Shown one piece after another: positions 37,469 to 46,442 of a stretch of 64,000 nt of DNA; position 1 is the stretch's first letter, and each line of letters starts with the position of its first letter. Below the pieces are notes generated by a model that saw nothing but the letters and a program-made list of their open reading frames with translations, made no database searches and was not told the origin of the DNA. Source of the stretch: Chlorobium ferrooxidans DSM 13031. GTDB lineage: Bacteria; Bacteroidota; Chlorobiia; Chlorobiales; Chlorobiaceae. Location: contig NZ_AASE01000001.1 of NCBI RefSeq assembly GCF_000168715.1, positions 240,153 to 304,152 on the forward strand. The letters run 5' to 3'. The position numbers were made by a program, and so were the translations under genes.

Positions 37469-38893
37469 ATGATGAGTGAGCATTACCATACCATTACACC
37501 TTCAGCGGAACTCCTGTCTATCGAAAAGGCTGTTGCAAGCCTGAAAACTGCTTTAAGCCTTTACGATGACAAGCTTGATGCGGGCAGAGATCACAAGAAC
37601 CATCTTGTAACCTTCTCGCAGCCAGTTCTTCCTGCAGACCTGCCCGTATGGCTCTCTGTGCAGACGATATATCCCAGAGTGTTCTGGATGAACCGTGAAA
37701 AGGATTATGCTGTAGCCGGAATCGGCATTGCTGACACCATTACGTATGACGGAGAAGGCAATAACGACGAGATGTTCAGGCAGTTCGAACGCTCCATAGC
37801 CCGCACAACTCCTCAAGCACGCTATTTCGGAGGGTTCCACTTCAACAACAGCGAGAGACAGGATCCGATCTGGAAGGAGTTTTCCTCCTTCTCTTTTGTA
37901 CTGCCACTTGTCCAGCTGACATTCGAGAACGAACACTACTCCCTTTCATGCCATCTCTGGCTTGAGCAGGGTGATGATGTCATAACAAAAATCCGTGAGC
38001 TGACCGAAGTGCTTGACCGGGTAGTAACCAACACCGACTGCTCTGCGTCAAAACTCCCGGAACTGCTCAACATCTCCTATAATCCGGATGAAACCCGATG
38101 GATTGAGCTTTGCAGAAAAGCGCTCCGGACGTTTACCAGCGGAGAGATGGAGAAGATAATGCTTGCACGGCAGACAATACTTGAGTTCAGTACGACACTC
38201 TCTCCGCTCCTCTTCCTGCTTCGCTATCCCTATCCGGAAAATGCGATCTACAGGTTCTACTTTGAGCCGGCTGAAAACCGGGCATTTTTCAGCTTTTCAC
38301 CCGAACGGCTCTATCGCAGAAAAGGCAACCAGCTCCTGACTGAAGCGCTTGCCGGAACCTGTTCTAAAGAGATGATCAAAGGCGGTGACCATCACGCTTC
38401 GGAGGCACTCCTGAATTCAGAAAAAGATATCCGCGAGCATAACTTTGTCAGGGCGATGATCTATGAAGACCTCTTTCCGATATGCAGAGAGATTGACATG
38501 GAGGAGGATGTCTGTGTCATGCAGTTGAACCGCCTTGCGCACCTCTATACCCGCTGCTCGGCAACACTCAAGCCTGAATTCGAAAATGACAGCGATGTAC
38601 TGAAACGCCTCCATCCAACTCCGGCTGTCGGCGGCGTCCCGAAGGAGCCCGCACTTCAGCATATCATGGAACTCGAACCCTTCAGCCGGGGCTGGTATGC
38701 CGCACCTGTCGGCTGGATCAGCCGTGATGCCGCTGAATTTTCCGTAGCCATCCGCTCGGCGCTTGTCAACGGACGCTTCACCTATCTCTACTCCGGTGCC
38801 GGACTGGTAACCGGATCGGATCCCCTCTCTGAATGGAACGAGGTTGATCAGAAAATCGGCGACATCCTGACTATAACCCGTCAGGAAGCATGA
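37469..38893 (+). CDS. menF: Isochorismate synthase
   Basis: MenF converts chorismate to isochorismate, entering the menaquinone pathway. The 474-residue product has the chorismate-binding C-terminal half: [37 protein letters not shown], the [14 protein letters not shown] signature and [15 protein letters not shown]. The N-terminus is the poorly conserved half seen in MenF. Its stop overlaps the menD start (ATGA), so the two are coupled. Confidence 0.93.
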   Translation: MMSEHYHTITPSAELLSIEKAVASLKTALSLYDDKLDAGRDHKNHLVTFSQPVLPADLPVWLSVQTIYPRVFWMNREKDYAVAGIGIADTITYDGEGNNDEMFRQFERSIARTTPQARYFGGFHFNNSERQDPIWKEFSSFSFVLPLVQLTFENEHYSLSCHLWLEQGDDVITKIRELTEVLDRVVTNTDCSASKLPELLNISYNPDETRWIELCRKALRTFTSGEMEKIMLARQTILEFSTTLSPLLFLLRYPYPENAIYRFYFEPAENRAFFSFSPERLYRRKGNQLLTEALAGTCSKEMIKGGDHHASEALLNSEKDIREHNFVRAMIYEDLFPICREIDMEEDVCVMQLNRLAHLYTRCSATLKPEFENDSDVLKRLHPTPAVGGVPKEPALQHIMELEPFSRGWYAAPVGWISRDAAEFSVAIRSALVNGRFTYLYSGAGLVTGSDPLSEWNEVDQKIGDILTITRQEA

Positions 38894-40644
38894 ACAACCG
38901 CCAGATCACCACACTGTGGAGCAGCATCATCATTGAAGAGCTGATCCGGCAGGGTGCTGATTTTTTCTGCATCTCACCCGGTTCACGATCAACGCCGCTC
39001 ACGGCTGCCGTTGCCGGAAACCTGAAAGCCCGGTGGAAAATCTTTCCGGATGAACGCTCTGCGGCATTCTTTGCGCTCGGCCATGCCAGAGCTACCGGAA
39101 AACCGGCTGTTCTCATCTGCACATCGGGCACCGCCGTAGCCAACTATTTCCCTGCTGTTGTTGAGGCATCCATGGACTCTCAGCCGATGATAGTGCTCTC
39201 TGCCGACCGCCCCTTCGAACTGCTTGAATGCGGAGCAAACCAGACCATCCGCCAGGAGAACATTTTCGGCAGTTATACCCGGTGGCACATGCAGCTCCCG
39301 GTTCCGTCAACGGAACTGCCACCGAAAGCCCTGCTCTCCACAGTTGCCTATGCCATTGCGAAAGCTGTCGGTTCACCTCCGGGGCCGGTTCACCTGAACC
39401 AGCCGTTCCGGGAGCCGCTGGAACCGGAAGCTCCCGATCCGAAAGATCCCTGGCTCAACCCTCTGCATGAGTGGCAGGAAAGCTCAGAACCGTCAAGCCG
39501 CTCACTCTTTGCGGAAAAGCGACCGGATATTGAAGCGCTCTCGATACTGCGTGGAGTGCTTGCAAAAGCTGACCGACCTCTCATTATTGCCGGAAGCATG
39601 CAGCGCGCCGAAGAGTCGGAAGCGGTTACCGAACTTGCTCTTGATCTTCAGATACCGCTCTACGGCGATCTCTCTTCAGGAGTTCGCCTGATGAACACAA
39701 CACTTCCCTGGCAGCAGGCCTTTGCAACTCCGGAATTCACAGAGCGATTCAAACCCGATCTGGTTCTCCATTTCGGCGGTCGCCTGATCGCAAAGCACCC
39801 GGCAGCCGCAATCCGGAATTGGAGTCCCAAAAACTATATCGTTATCAGACCCGATGCCGAGCGCTACTCCCCTGACCACAACGTAACCCTGAGCATTGAG
39901 CGTTCGATTCTCCTGACCGCCAAGGCTCTCAAGGGGTGCCGCTCTGCCGCTTCCGGAATCAATATGGGGCAGGCCGAAACATTCTTCCGCTACGCAGGAG
40001 AAGCCATTGATGGTGAAACCACCGGCACCCTTCCGGTAACAGAAATTTCCGCTGCGAGACTGGTTTCAACGCTGATAAGCAGCAGCCAGCGACTCTTCCT
40101 TTCAAACAGCATGCCGGTCCGCGATATGGACAGCTTCGCATGCAACATTCAGACCGAATGCGTCATAACCGGCATCAACCGCGGAGCAAGCGGGATTGAC
40201 GGCATTATCTCAACCGCAGCTGGATTTGCCTCAGGCGGACAAAAGCCGGTAACGCTCCTGATCGGCGATATCGCCTTTCTGCACGATCTGAATGCACTTG
40301 CACTGCTCGGTTCCATGGACGTTCCCCTGCAGATCATTGTGCTGAACAACAACGGCGGAGGCATCTTCTCGTTCCTGCCGGTATCAGCGTGCAAGGAGAT
40401 CTTTGAAACCCACTTCGCCACCCCGCAGAATTACAGCATCAAATCCGCCGCCGAAACCTTCGGTGTGGAGTACGCAAATCCGCACACCAACGACGAGTTC
40501 ATCGCCGCCTACAAAAAAGCTTCCACCAGCACCCGGAGTACCGTGATAGAGGTCAACGGCACAAGAGAGGATAATCTGCTCCGCCACCGCTCACTCCAGG
40601 CAAAAATCAACACCCTCGCCGCCGAACATCTTACCGGGCTGTAA
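38890..40644 (+). CDS. menD: 2-succinyl-5-enolpyruvyl-6-hydroxy-3-cyclohexene-1-carboxylate synthase
   Basis: MenD is a thiamine-diphosphate enzyme that adds succinyl-semialdehyde (from 2-oxoglutarate) to isochorismate. The 584-residue protein has [33 protein letters not shown] with the catalytic glutamate, [17 protein letters not shown] and the cofactor region [15 protein letters not shown]...[16 protein letters not shown]. Size and order match the family. It overlaps menF by four bases. The next pathway gene, menH, lies 3.1 kb away. Confidence 0.95.
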   Translation: MNNRQITTLWSSIIIEELIRQGADFFCISPGSRSTPLTAAVAGNLKARWKIFPDERSAAFFALGHARATGKPAVLICTSGTAVANYFPAVVEASMDSQPMIVLSADRPFELLECGANQTIRQENIFGSYTRWHMQLPVPSTELPPKALLSTVAYAIAKAVGSPPGPVHLNQPFREPLEPEAPDPKDPWLNPLHEWQESSEPSSRSLFAEKRPDIEALSILRGVLAKADRPLIIAGSMQRAEESEAVTELALDLQIPLYGDLSSGVRLMNTTLPWQQAFATPEFTERFKPDLVLHFGGRLIAKHPAAAIRNWSPKNYIVIRPDAERYSPDHNVTLSIERSILLTAKALKGCRSAASGINMGQAETFFRYAGEAIDGETTGTLPVTEISAARLVSTLISSSQRLFLSNSMPVRDMDSFACNIQTECVITGINRGASGIDGIISTAAGFASGGQKPVTLLIGDIAFLHDLNALALLGSMDVPLQIIVLNNNGGGIFSFLPVSACKEIFETHFATPQNYSIKSAAETFGVEYANPHTNDEFIAAYKKASTSTRSTVIEVNGTREDNLLRHRSLQAKINTLAAEHLTGL

Positions 40645-40697
40645 GTGGGTGGCTCAAAGCTGCCCTAAACCATTGACGTTCAGGATATACCATCCCT

Positions 40698-40913
40698 TTA
40701 GCAATGAAAATCTTTACCCGTACAGCCATTGCCCTGACAGGTCACACTATATGTAATCCCGCACGCACAAGTACCACTTAAAGTTATTGGAGATTGAATA
40801 CCACCAGCTTTGTGACCACAACTTGCGATCCAACGTCCGCATCCTGAATTAACGCCTTTTCCCTGTTCGATTCTTGGTTTCTCTTCGTTCTGCTCTTTCG
40901 GCTTTTCAACCAT
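40698..40913 (-). CDS. Small cysteine-rich orphan protein
   Basis: A 71-residue protein I do not recognise. The first 22 residues are highly charged (EKPKEQNEEKPRIEQGKG). The remainder is rich in Gly, Ser, Thr and Cys, with cysteines at 25, 32, 49, 51, 59, 64 and the last residue 71. AAAGGAGATAAGTT precedes the ATG, a strong ribosome-binding site that supports a real gene. A charged leader followed by a Cys/Thr/Ser-rich core is reminiscent of modified-peptide precursors or small metal-binding proteins, but no maturation gene is adjacent. Confidence 0.6.
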   Translation of the reverse strand: MVEKPKEQNEEKPRIEQGKGVNSGCGRWIASCGHKAGGIQSPITLSGTCACGITYSVTCQGNGCTGKDFHC

Positions 40914-41080
40914 AACTTATCTCCTTTTATTGTTTGTTATAGAGGTTGATTATGCATACAAATCTTGTTCATCCTTAAAATATTACGTATTATTTACGCA
41001 AATAAACACTAAAAATTGACGTAAGTCAAATGATCAAATAAATATCCTGATCATTGAACCATTTTTCAGGATAAAGTTCA

Positions 41081-41935
41081 TCAGTTAACCACAAGCCGGA
41101 TAATGATAAAGGCCACTATCATTACTGAACCGCTGAGATAGATACGGCGGATATCATTGATCCGGTCAGGTATCCGGGGATTCAGAAGACGTCTTGCGGA
41201 ATAGATAATGACCGCATCAAAGATGACAATTGGTGGCAGATAAAACCATTCAAGCCAGCCGAAAATAAACGGAAGGGCACTTCCAGCGATGACGATTCCA
41301 AAAATGGCTGCTGCAATTTTCATTGTTCTCTCCGGGCCGAAACGAACAGCCAGTGAACGCGACCCGGTTTTACGGTCACCCTCAACATCCAGAGCATCCG
41401 CGGCGATCTCTTCTCCAAGGTCAACAATCATGGTAGTGAGTGCAAGAAACCAGACTATTTTTTCATAGGGCTGTCCAACAGTAATCCCTCCGAACACAAA
41501 GGACATTCCCACAGAAAAACCCACGATGAGATTGCCGATCAATCCGGACTTCTTGAGCCTCCAGTTGTAGAGAAAACCTGCCACCCAGACAATACAAACA
41601 ACAAAAAAGGCCTCCACACCAATCATCAAGCCGGAAAGGAAACCGAGGAGCGCAACAACAGTGGCAAGAAGAATCGCTTCAGTTTTCGTAACAACACCGG
41701 AAGGGAGTGGACGGGAGGGAGCATTGATCCGATCAGTCTCGATATCAAAACAGTCGTTAAGAATGAGGGCGGTCGCCGAAATAAAGAAAATAGTCAGAAA
41801 GCCATATGCCGCCTGACGAAAAGACGGGAGGGATCCAAGTGCAAGAAGTTCGGCAAGAAGTGCACAGGCACCTGCGGAGCAGGAGAGTTCAAAACGAAAG
41901 AGCCGAAACAGCCCGATTAGTTTTGACTTGGTCAT
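41081..41935 (-). CDS. UbiA-family prenyltransferase
   Basis: A membrane prenyltransferase of about 284 residues with nine predicted helices. The first aspartate motif is NDCFDIETD, followed by RPLPSGVVTKTEA; the second is EEIAADALDVEGDRKTG. This pattern is closest to (di)geranylgeranylglyceryl-phosphate synthase-like UbiA proteins, not to BchG/BchK or classic MenA. Its place among menaquinone genes makes a quinone or isoprenoid-lipid role attractive but unproven. The frame extends to GTG at 41962; ATG at 41935 (MTKSKLIGLF) is the more usual start. Confidence 0.83.
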   Translation of the reverse strand: MTKSKLIGLFRLFRFELSCSAGACALLAELLALGSLPSFRQAAYGFLTIFFISATALILNDCFDIETDRINAPSRPLPSGVVTKTEAILLATVVALLGFLSGLMIGVEAFFVVCIVWVAGFLYNWRLKKSGLIGNLIVGFSVGMSFVFGGITVGQPYEKIVWFLALTTMIVDLGEEIAADALDVEGDRKTGSRSLAVRFGPERTMKIAAAIFGIVIAGSALPFIFGWLEWFYLPPIVIFDAVIIYSARRLLNPRIPDRINDIRRIYLSGSVMIVAFIIIRLVVN

Positions 41936-42144
41936 TGCATGGAAGCATAAATGACAAATCACCCGGTAAAACCCTATTCACAATACCTTCAGCGTACGAC
42001 GGATACGTGAAACTACCAAACAACCTTTCTGCTACGCTCTTTAGTGACAAACTAAATCTGAACCGATATTGTTATATTACGGCAATAAACATAGTCAATG
42101 CAAAGGGTGAATTCCCCTGTTTTCAACATTTCAAACCATTATCA

Positions 42145-42345
42145 ATGCCAAAGATTGAGAACATTGACGCGGAATACGTAACCGACAAAAACGGGGTCAA
42201 AAAATCGGTTATTCTACCCCTGGACGATTTTTATGAGTTACTTGAAGAGCTTGAAGACATGGCTGCTGTTGCTGAGCGCAAGGATGAACCAACAATCTCT
42301 CATGAGCAACTTGTTGAAGATCTGAAGAAAAATGCGTTGCTATAG
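42145..42345 (+). CDS. Type II antitoxin (Phd/RelB-like)
   Basis: A 66-residue protein: AEYVTDKNGVKKSVILPLDD, FYELLEELEDMAAVAERKDE and ISHEQLVEDLKK match antitoxins paired with RelE toxins. It should neutralise the toxin through its C-terminal part and repress the operon with its N-terminal part. The frame is open far upstream, but the conserved domain begins at ATG 42145. The toxin ATG lies inside its last codons. Confidence 0.88.
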   Translation: MPKIENIDAEYVTDKNGVKKSVILPLDDFYELLEELEDMAAVAERKDEPTISHEQLVEDLKKNALL

Positions 42346-42604
42346 CATTCATTGGAAAAAATCTGCTGTTAAAGAGTTGAAAAAGCTTGACAAAGGGATT
42401 ATTCCTGAAATTGTGAACTCCGTAAATGATCTTGCAGTTGACCCATTACCTCCTGGCTGTAAAAAGATGCGAGGGTCATTGCAAACCTACAGAATTCGTA
42501 AAGGCGAGTACAGGATTATCTATTCAATCGAGCATGAACAACTCATTATTCATGTCATAAGGGTTGAACATCGCAAAGACATTTATGAAAAGTTCAATCC
42601 TTGA
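42332..42604 (+). CDS. RelE/ParE-family toxin
   Basis: A 90-residue RelE-type protein with the fold KSAVKELKKLDKGI, LPPGCKKMRGSLQTYRIRKG and YRIIYSIEHEQLIIHVIRVE. RelE toxins usually cleave mRNA on the ribosome. The last residues HRKDIYEKF fit the family, including the basic and aromatic catalytic-type positions. It overlaps the antitoxin by 14 bases, the typical arrangement. It sits in the 3-kb tract that splits the menaquinone genes. Confidence 0.9.
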   Translation: MRCYSIHWKKSAVKELKKLDKGIIPEIVNSVNDLAVDPLPPGCKKMRGSLQTYRIRKGEYRIIYSIEHEQLIIHVIRVEHRKDIYEKFNP

Positions 42605-42639
42605 GAGAAAACAGAACATATAGTTTATCCCCTTTCTCC

Positions 42640-42927
42640 ATGTGGAACATGAACGACATCATACAGGTCACCTATAAAGATGGGTATGTTTACCATATCC
42701 TCTTTGATAACGGCGTAGGTGGCGATATTGATTTTACCGAATATCTCTCGAAAGGTCCGGTTTTTGAGCCGTTAAAGGAGATGGCCTTTTTCCGGAAAGC
42801 ATCAATTGAAGGAGGAACAATCTCCTGGCCGAATGGCGCAGATATTGCGCCTGAAACACTCTACAACAAAATTCTGCGTACACAAAGCGATATCAATCCT
42901 CAGCACCTGCTTTCTCACTCTGCGTAA
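42640..42927 (+). CDS. DUF2442 domain protein
   Basis: A 95-residue protein with the DUF2442 pattern: IIQVTYKDGYVYHILFDNG, GPVFEPLKEMAFFRKASI and GTISWPNGADIAPETLY. Function is unknown. Members often sit beside toxin-antitoxin or other small accessory genes, as here right after the RelE-like toxin. The frame opens at TTG 42601, overlapping the toxin end; ATG 42640 or 42649 is more likely. Confidence 0.82.
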   Translation: MWNMNDIIQVTYKDGYVYHILFDNGVGGDIDFTEYLSKGPVFEPLKEMAFFRKASIEGGTISWPNGADIAPETLYNKILRTQSDINPQHLLSHSA

Positions 42928-42983
42928 CTCTTCTTATGGCTTACCGCCATTGAGCAGAGGGCTGCTCAACAAAAAAATCAACC

Positions 42984-43301
42984 CTAAGATTTATCCTCAA
43001 CCTGAATAATACGTAATTTACCGGAATCCTCTCGCTGAATAACAAATTTTGGATTTTTCCCCTTGAACTCAACGATATGTTTTTCAGGTTTTAATCTTAT
43101 TACTGGAAACACTGTGATTTGAAAAAAACCGCATTCCGGTAGTTGAACGCCTTGAGGAAGCGACGAAAATGAAAATTCACCAGATTCGTTCGTCTCTGAA
43201 CAAACAATTGGTTGATCATCAGGCTCAAGCTCAACATAAATCTCTGCTCCAGGTACAGGCTCTCCCATAATTGTTTCACTTTTTAAGAGTTTATCACACA
43301 A
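42984..43301 (-). CDS. Carboxypeptidase-regulatory-like domain protein (possibly truncated)
   Basis: A protein of up to 105 residues. GEPVPGAEIYVELEPDDQPI followed by ETNESGEFSFSSLPQG matches the carboxypeptidase D regulatory-like beta-sandwich, normally part of larger surface or TonB-linked proteins. Here it has no signal peptide and starts in the middle of the first strand, so it may be a fragment or a cytoplasmic single-domain form. Start choice (GTG 43301 or ATG 43268) is open. Confidence 0.55.
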   Translation of the reverse strand: MCDKLLKSETIMGEPVPGAEIYVELEPDDQPIVCSETNESGEFSFSSLPQGVQLPECGFFQITVFPVIRLKPEKHIVEFKGKNPKFVIQREDSGKLRIIQVEDKS

Positions 43302-43604
43302 GTAACTTTGAAACTAGTTCACCAAACTCTACCCATAGAAATAATATAAAGTAAATATGCTCATTATCCGACAATTTATCGTCAATAATACATCAGCACA
43401 ATATTTACTTTTAGCATAAATTTGCAGCTTTATAGAGTCCTCTCCTACCAACGCCGGCATCTTTGCAATCTCTATCATAACAAGAATTTGCGCTACGTCT
43501 GGGCGGCAAACAGTTTCACTGTTTTCGCACAAAACATCCGGATCGCGATAGCACCGCAATCTGCGAGACTAAAAGAAAAAGATGGGTAAGGTGGCTATTT
43601 TTTT
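43302..43604. other. AT-rich intergenic region before menH
   Basis: No convincing gene. The leftward frame at 43329-43559 (76 residues) has no recognisable fold or ribosome-binding site. The tract is AT-richer than its surroundings and ends at a CCTCCGG-type hairpin repeat. Confidence 0.4.
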
Positions 43605-43634
43605 ACTAACAACATGTCGCTCCTCTGGAGCTTG
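43605..43634. repeat. Short hairpin repeat at the menH 5' side
   Basis: ACTAACAACATGTCGC followed by TCCTCTGGAGCTTG is a copy of the window-wide repeat (CTACCAATATnTCGCCCC then TCCGGGGCTT). It contains the first in-frame ATG upstream of menH, which is therefore unlikely to be a real start. Confidence 0.75.
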
Positions 43635-43751
43635 AAAACAACATCAAGAAAAAATGGTAAGTTTATCAACAAGTTCAATAAAAAATCTCTCGTCAAAGAG
43701 CACTATCCATATCAAAACAGAAGTACAAGGGAATCTAAAGTACAGTTAGTT

Positions 43752-44549
43752 ATGAACGTCCCCTCATTGGTTATCGGAGACCCGGATTTGCCGGGGATTG
43801 TGTTTTTGCACGGGTTTCTCGGGTCGGGGAGCGACTGGCTGGCTGTCGCACGGGAGCTTGAACGGGAGTACTGCCCGGTGCTGGTGGACCTTCCGGGACA
43901 TGGAGAAACGCCTATACCCAAAGAGGGCAACCCTGAGCTGTTTTTTATGGAGACCGTCGATGCTCTGGCTGCGGAGCTGAGGCGTTCGGTGGCGGCTCCC
44001 TCTTTTCTCGTGGGTTACTCCATGGGGGGGCGTGTGGCGCTTGCCCTCATGCTCCGCCACCCTGATCTTTTTGCAAAAGCGGTTATTGTTTCAGCCTCCC
44101 CCGGCCTCAGAACCGAAGAGGAGCGGGCTGCCCGCCGCAAAAGCGATGAAGGGGTTGCCCGGAAAATCGAGAAGAATTTTGAGGGATTCATTCAGGCCTG
44201 GTATGAGCAGCCACTCTTTGCAACTCTGAAAAATCATCCGCTCTTTCACGAAATTGAGCGCGAACGGAAAATCAACAATCCCGGAAACCTCGCTTCAGCG
44301 CTCAGGCTCCTCGGAACCGGAGAACAGACCTCACTCTGGGATGCACTGGCGCAAAACAGGGTGCCGACCCAATTTTTTGCCGGTGAAAAAGACCTTAAAT
44401 TCGTTGAGATTGGGCGCCAAATGGTTAATTTATGCCCTGACTCCACGCTTGAGATCTTTTCCGGCTGCGGCCATACGCTGCACATTGAAAACCGGGAGCT
44501 GTTTCTCGACCGCCTGAAAACATTTTTCAACAAGCAACAACCATCCTGA
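43752..44549 (+). CDS. menH: Menaquinone alpha/beta hydrolase (SHCHC synthase)
   Basis: MenH eliminates pyruvate from the MenD product. The protein has the oxyanion [10 protein letters not shown], nucleophile serine in [12 protein letters not shown] and the catalytic histidine in [13 protein letters not shown]. The frame is open from 43614, but the first 46 codons begin in a dispersed repeat and lack homology. ATG 43752 ([20 protein letters not shown]) gives a 265-residue protein, normal for MenH. menB begins one base after its stop. Confidence 0.9.
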   Translation: MNVPSLVIGDPDLPGIVFLHGFLGSGSDWLAVARELEREYCPVLVDLPGHGETPIPKEGNPELFFMETVDALAAELRRSVAAPSFLVGYSMGGRVALALMLRHPDLFAKAVIVSASPGLRTEEERAARRKSDEGVARKIEKNFEGFIQAWYEQPLFATLKNHPLFHEIERERKINNPGNLASALRLLGTGEQTSLWDALAQNRVPTQFFAGEKDLKFVEIGRQMVNLCPDSTLEIFSGCGHTLHIENRELFLDRLKTFFNKQQPS

Positions 44550-44550
44550 T

Positions 44551-45372
44551 ATGAGCGCTGTAAACTGGATACCGGCCGGTGAATTTACCGACATTCTCTA
44601 CCATAAAGCCGAAGGGATCGCCAAAATCACCATTAACCGCCCTGAAAGACGCAATGCATTCCGCCCGCAGACGGTTGACGAGATGATTGAGGCCCTTCAG
44701 AACGCCCGCAATGACCAGGAGATCGGCGTCATCATCCTGACCGGTCAGGGCGACCTGGCCTTCTGCTCGGGAGGCGACCAGAAAATAAGGGGAAACGCCG
44801 GTTATGATGACGGCAAAGGGGTGAACAAGCTCAACGTGCTCGACTTCCAGCGTGACATCCGCACCTGCCCGAAACCGGTCATCGCCATGGTTGCAGGCTA
44901 CTCAATCGGTGGCGGTCATGTGCTGCATATGCTCTGCGACCTTACCATTGCGGCTGAAAATGCCATCTTCGGCCAGACCGGCCCGAAAGTCGGCTCATTT
45001 GACGGAGGATGGGGTGCAAGCTACATGGCCCGCCTTGTTGGCCAGAAAAAAGCCCGTGAGATCTGGTATCTCTGCCGCCAGTACAATGCTGCAGAAGCCC
45101 TTGCCATGGGCCTCGTCAACACCGTTGTACCGCTCGATCAACTTGAAGAGGAGACGGTTAAATGGTGCCGTGAAATCCTTGCCAACTCACCGATGGCCAT
45201 CCGCTGCCTGAAGGCTGCGCTGAATGCCGACTGCGATGGCCAGGCCGGACTGCAGGAGCTGGCCGGAAATGCCACCATGCTTTACTATATGAGTGAAGAG
45301 GGACAGGAGGGCAGAAACGCGTTTGTTGAAAAACGCAAGCCTGACTTCAGCAGATTCCCCAAAAGACCATGA
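44551..45372 (+). CDS. menB: 1,4-dihydroxy-2-naphthoyl-CoA synthase
   Basis: MenB closes the second ring of the naphthoquinone by a Dieckmann-type reaction. The 273-residue crotonase-fold protein has [55 protein letters not shown] and the C-terminal [17 protein letters not shown] that covers the active site. All are classic MenB. Its end overlaps the menC start by four bases. Confidence 0.97.
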   Translation: MSAVNWIPAGEFTDILYHKAEGIAKITINRPERRNAFRPQTVDEMIEALQNARNDQEIGVIILTGQGDLAFCSGGDQKIRGNAGYDDGKGVNKLNVLDFQRDIRTCPKPVIAMVAGYSIGGGHVLHMLCDLTIAAENAIFGQTGPKVGSFDGGWGASYMARLVGQKKAREIWYLCRQYNAAEALAMGLVNTVVPLDQLEEETVKWCREILANSPMAIRCLKAALNADCDGQAGLQELAGNATMLYYMSEEGQEGRNAFVEKRKPDFSRFPKRP

Positions 45373-46442
45373 GAGCCTCACATGTAACCCTCTACCGGTA
45401 TAGCATACCCTTTACGGAACCGGTAACCGTCAAAGGAGTCCGGCTGTTGCAGCGGGAAGGTATTATCATCGGCCTCACAAGCCGGGAAAGCAGCAGGGTT
45501 GCCTACGGCGAGATTGCTCCGCTTCCAGGTCTGCACCGAGAGCTTTTTCAGTCCGCAGAAGCCCAGTTGATTGAGGTGCTTGCCAAACATAACTTTGCCG
45601 CATCCGGGATTATGCAGGAGCAGCTCTACCCTTCGGTGCGAACCGGTCTTGAGATGGCTATGATCAACCTTGAAACCGCCGACAAGGGTGGCCGTTCCGC
45701 ATTTTCCCCTTTGTCCGGGAGCGCAAAACAGGTTCCGCTCAACGCCCTGCTCTTCGGCGATACAGCAAAAATCATTGAGCGGGCAGAGCTGCTGTTCAAT
45801 GTTGGATACCGGACATTCAAGCTCAAGATCACTGCCGGAAAAACCGACGATGCCCTGCGGAGCCTTGAAGCGCTGCACCGTACCTTTGGCCGGCAGATCG
45901 AACTGCGTCTTGATGCCAATCAGTCGCTTATGATGGATGAAGCTCTCGATTTTGCCCGAAGCGCTCCTGCCGGCAGCATTGAATATATCGAAGAGCCGCT
46001 TCAGGATGCTGAACTGATCGGGGAGTTTCATGCAAAAACAGGACTCTACTCCGCACTTGATGAAACGCTCTGGCAGAAACCCGAGATGCTCAGCCATATT
46101 CCGGTGGCCGCTCTGAAAGCGCTCATCCTCAAGCCGAACCGTCTCGGGGGAATCTCTGTGGCTCTGCATTTTGCCCGGTATGCCCAGGAAAACAGGCTGA
46201 AAGCCGTATTCAGCTCGGCTTTCGAGAGCGGTGTCAGTCTAAGCTTCTACACCATGCTTGCCGCCTCTCTGTCAACCGAACCTGCTGCATGCGGCCTTGA
46301 CACATTCCGCTACCTTGAGTATGACCTGCTTGAGAGCCCGTTCGGCACTGAAAACGGAGTGCTTGACGCAGAAGCGCTCTATCTCGGCGGACAGAAAGTC
46401 AATGAGCATTTGCTCAAACGAACCTCTCTATGGACCTTGTAG
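45369..46442 (+). CDS. menC: o-succinylbenzoate synthase
   Basis: MenC dehydrates SHCHC to o-succinylbenzoate. The 357-residue enolase-superfamily protein shows the lysine pair in FKLKITAGK, metal ligands in [13 protein letters not shown] and LDETLW, and the second lysine in [13 protein letters not shown]. It overlaps both menB and menE by a few bases, so the block is tightly coupled. Confidence 0.93.
   Translation: MRASHVTLYRYSIPFTEPVTVKGVRLLQREGIIIGLTSRESSRVAYGEIAPLPGLHRELFQSAEAQLIEVLAKHNFAASGIMQEQLYPSVRTGLEMAMINLETADKGGRSAFSPLSGSAKQVPLNALLFGDTAKIIERAELLFNVGYRTFKLKITAGKTDDALRSLEALHRTFGRQIELRLDANQSLMMDEALDFARSAPAGSIEYIEEPLQDAELIGEFHAKTGLYSALDETLWQKPEMLSHIPVAALKALILKPNRLGGISVALHFARYAQENRLKAVFSSAFESGVSLSFYTMLAASLSTEPAACGLDTFRYLEYDLLESPFGTENGVLDAEALYLGGQKVNEHLLKRTSLWTL

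Noticed and set aside
43329..43559. Leftward 76-codon frame before menH
   Set aside because: AT-rich, no ribosome-binding site and no recognisable fold; too weak to call.
45378..46169. Leftward 263-codon frame opposite menC
   Set aside because: Antisense shadow of an intact enolase-superfamily gene that is coupled to menB and menE.
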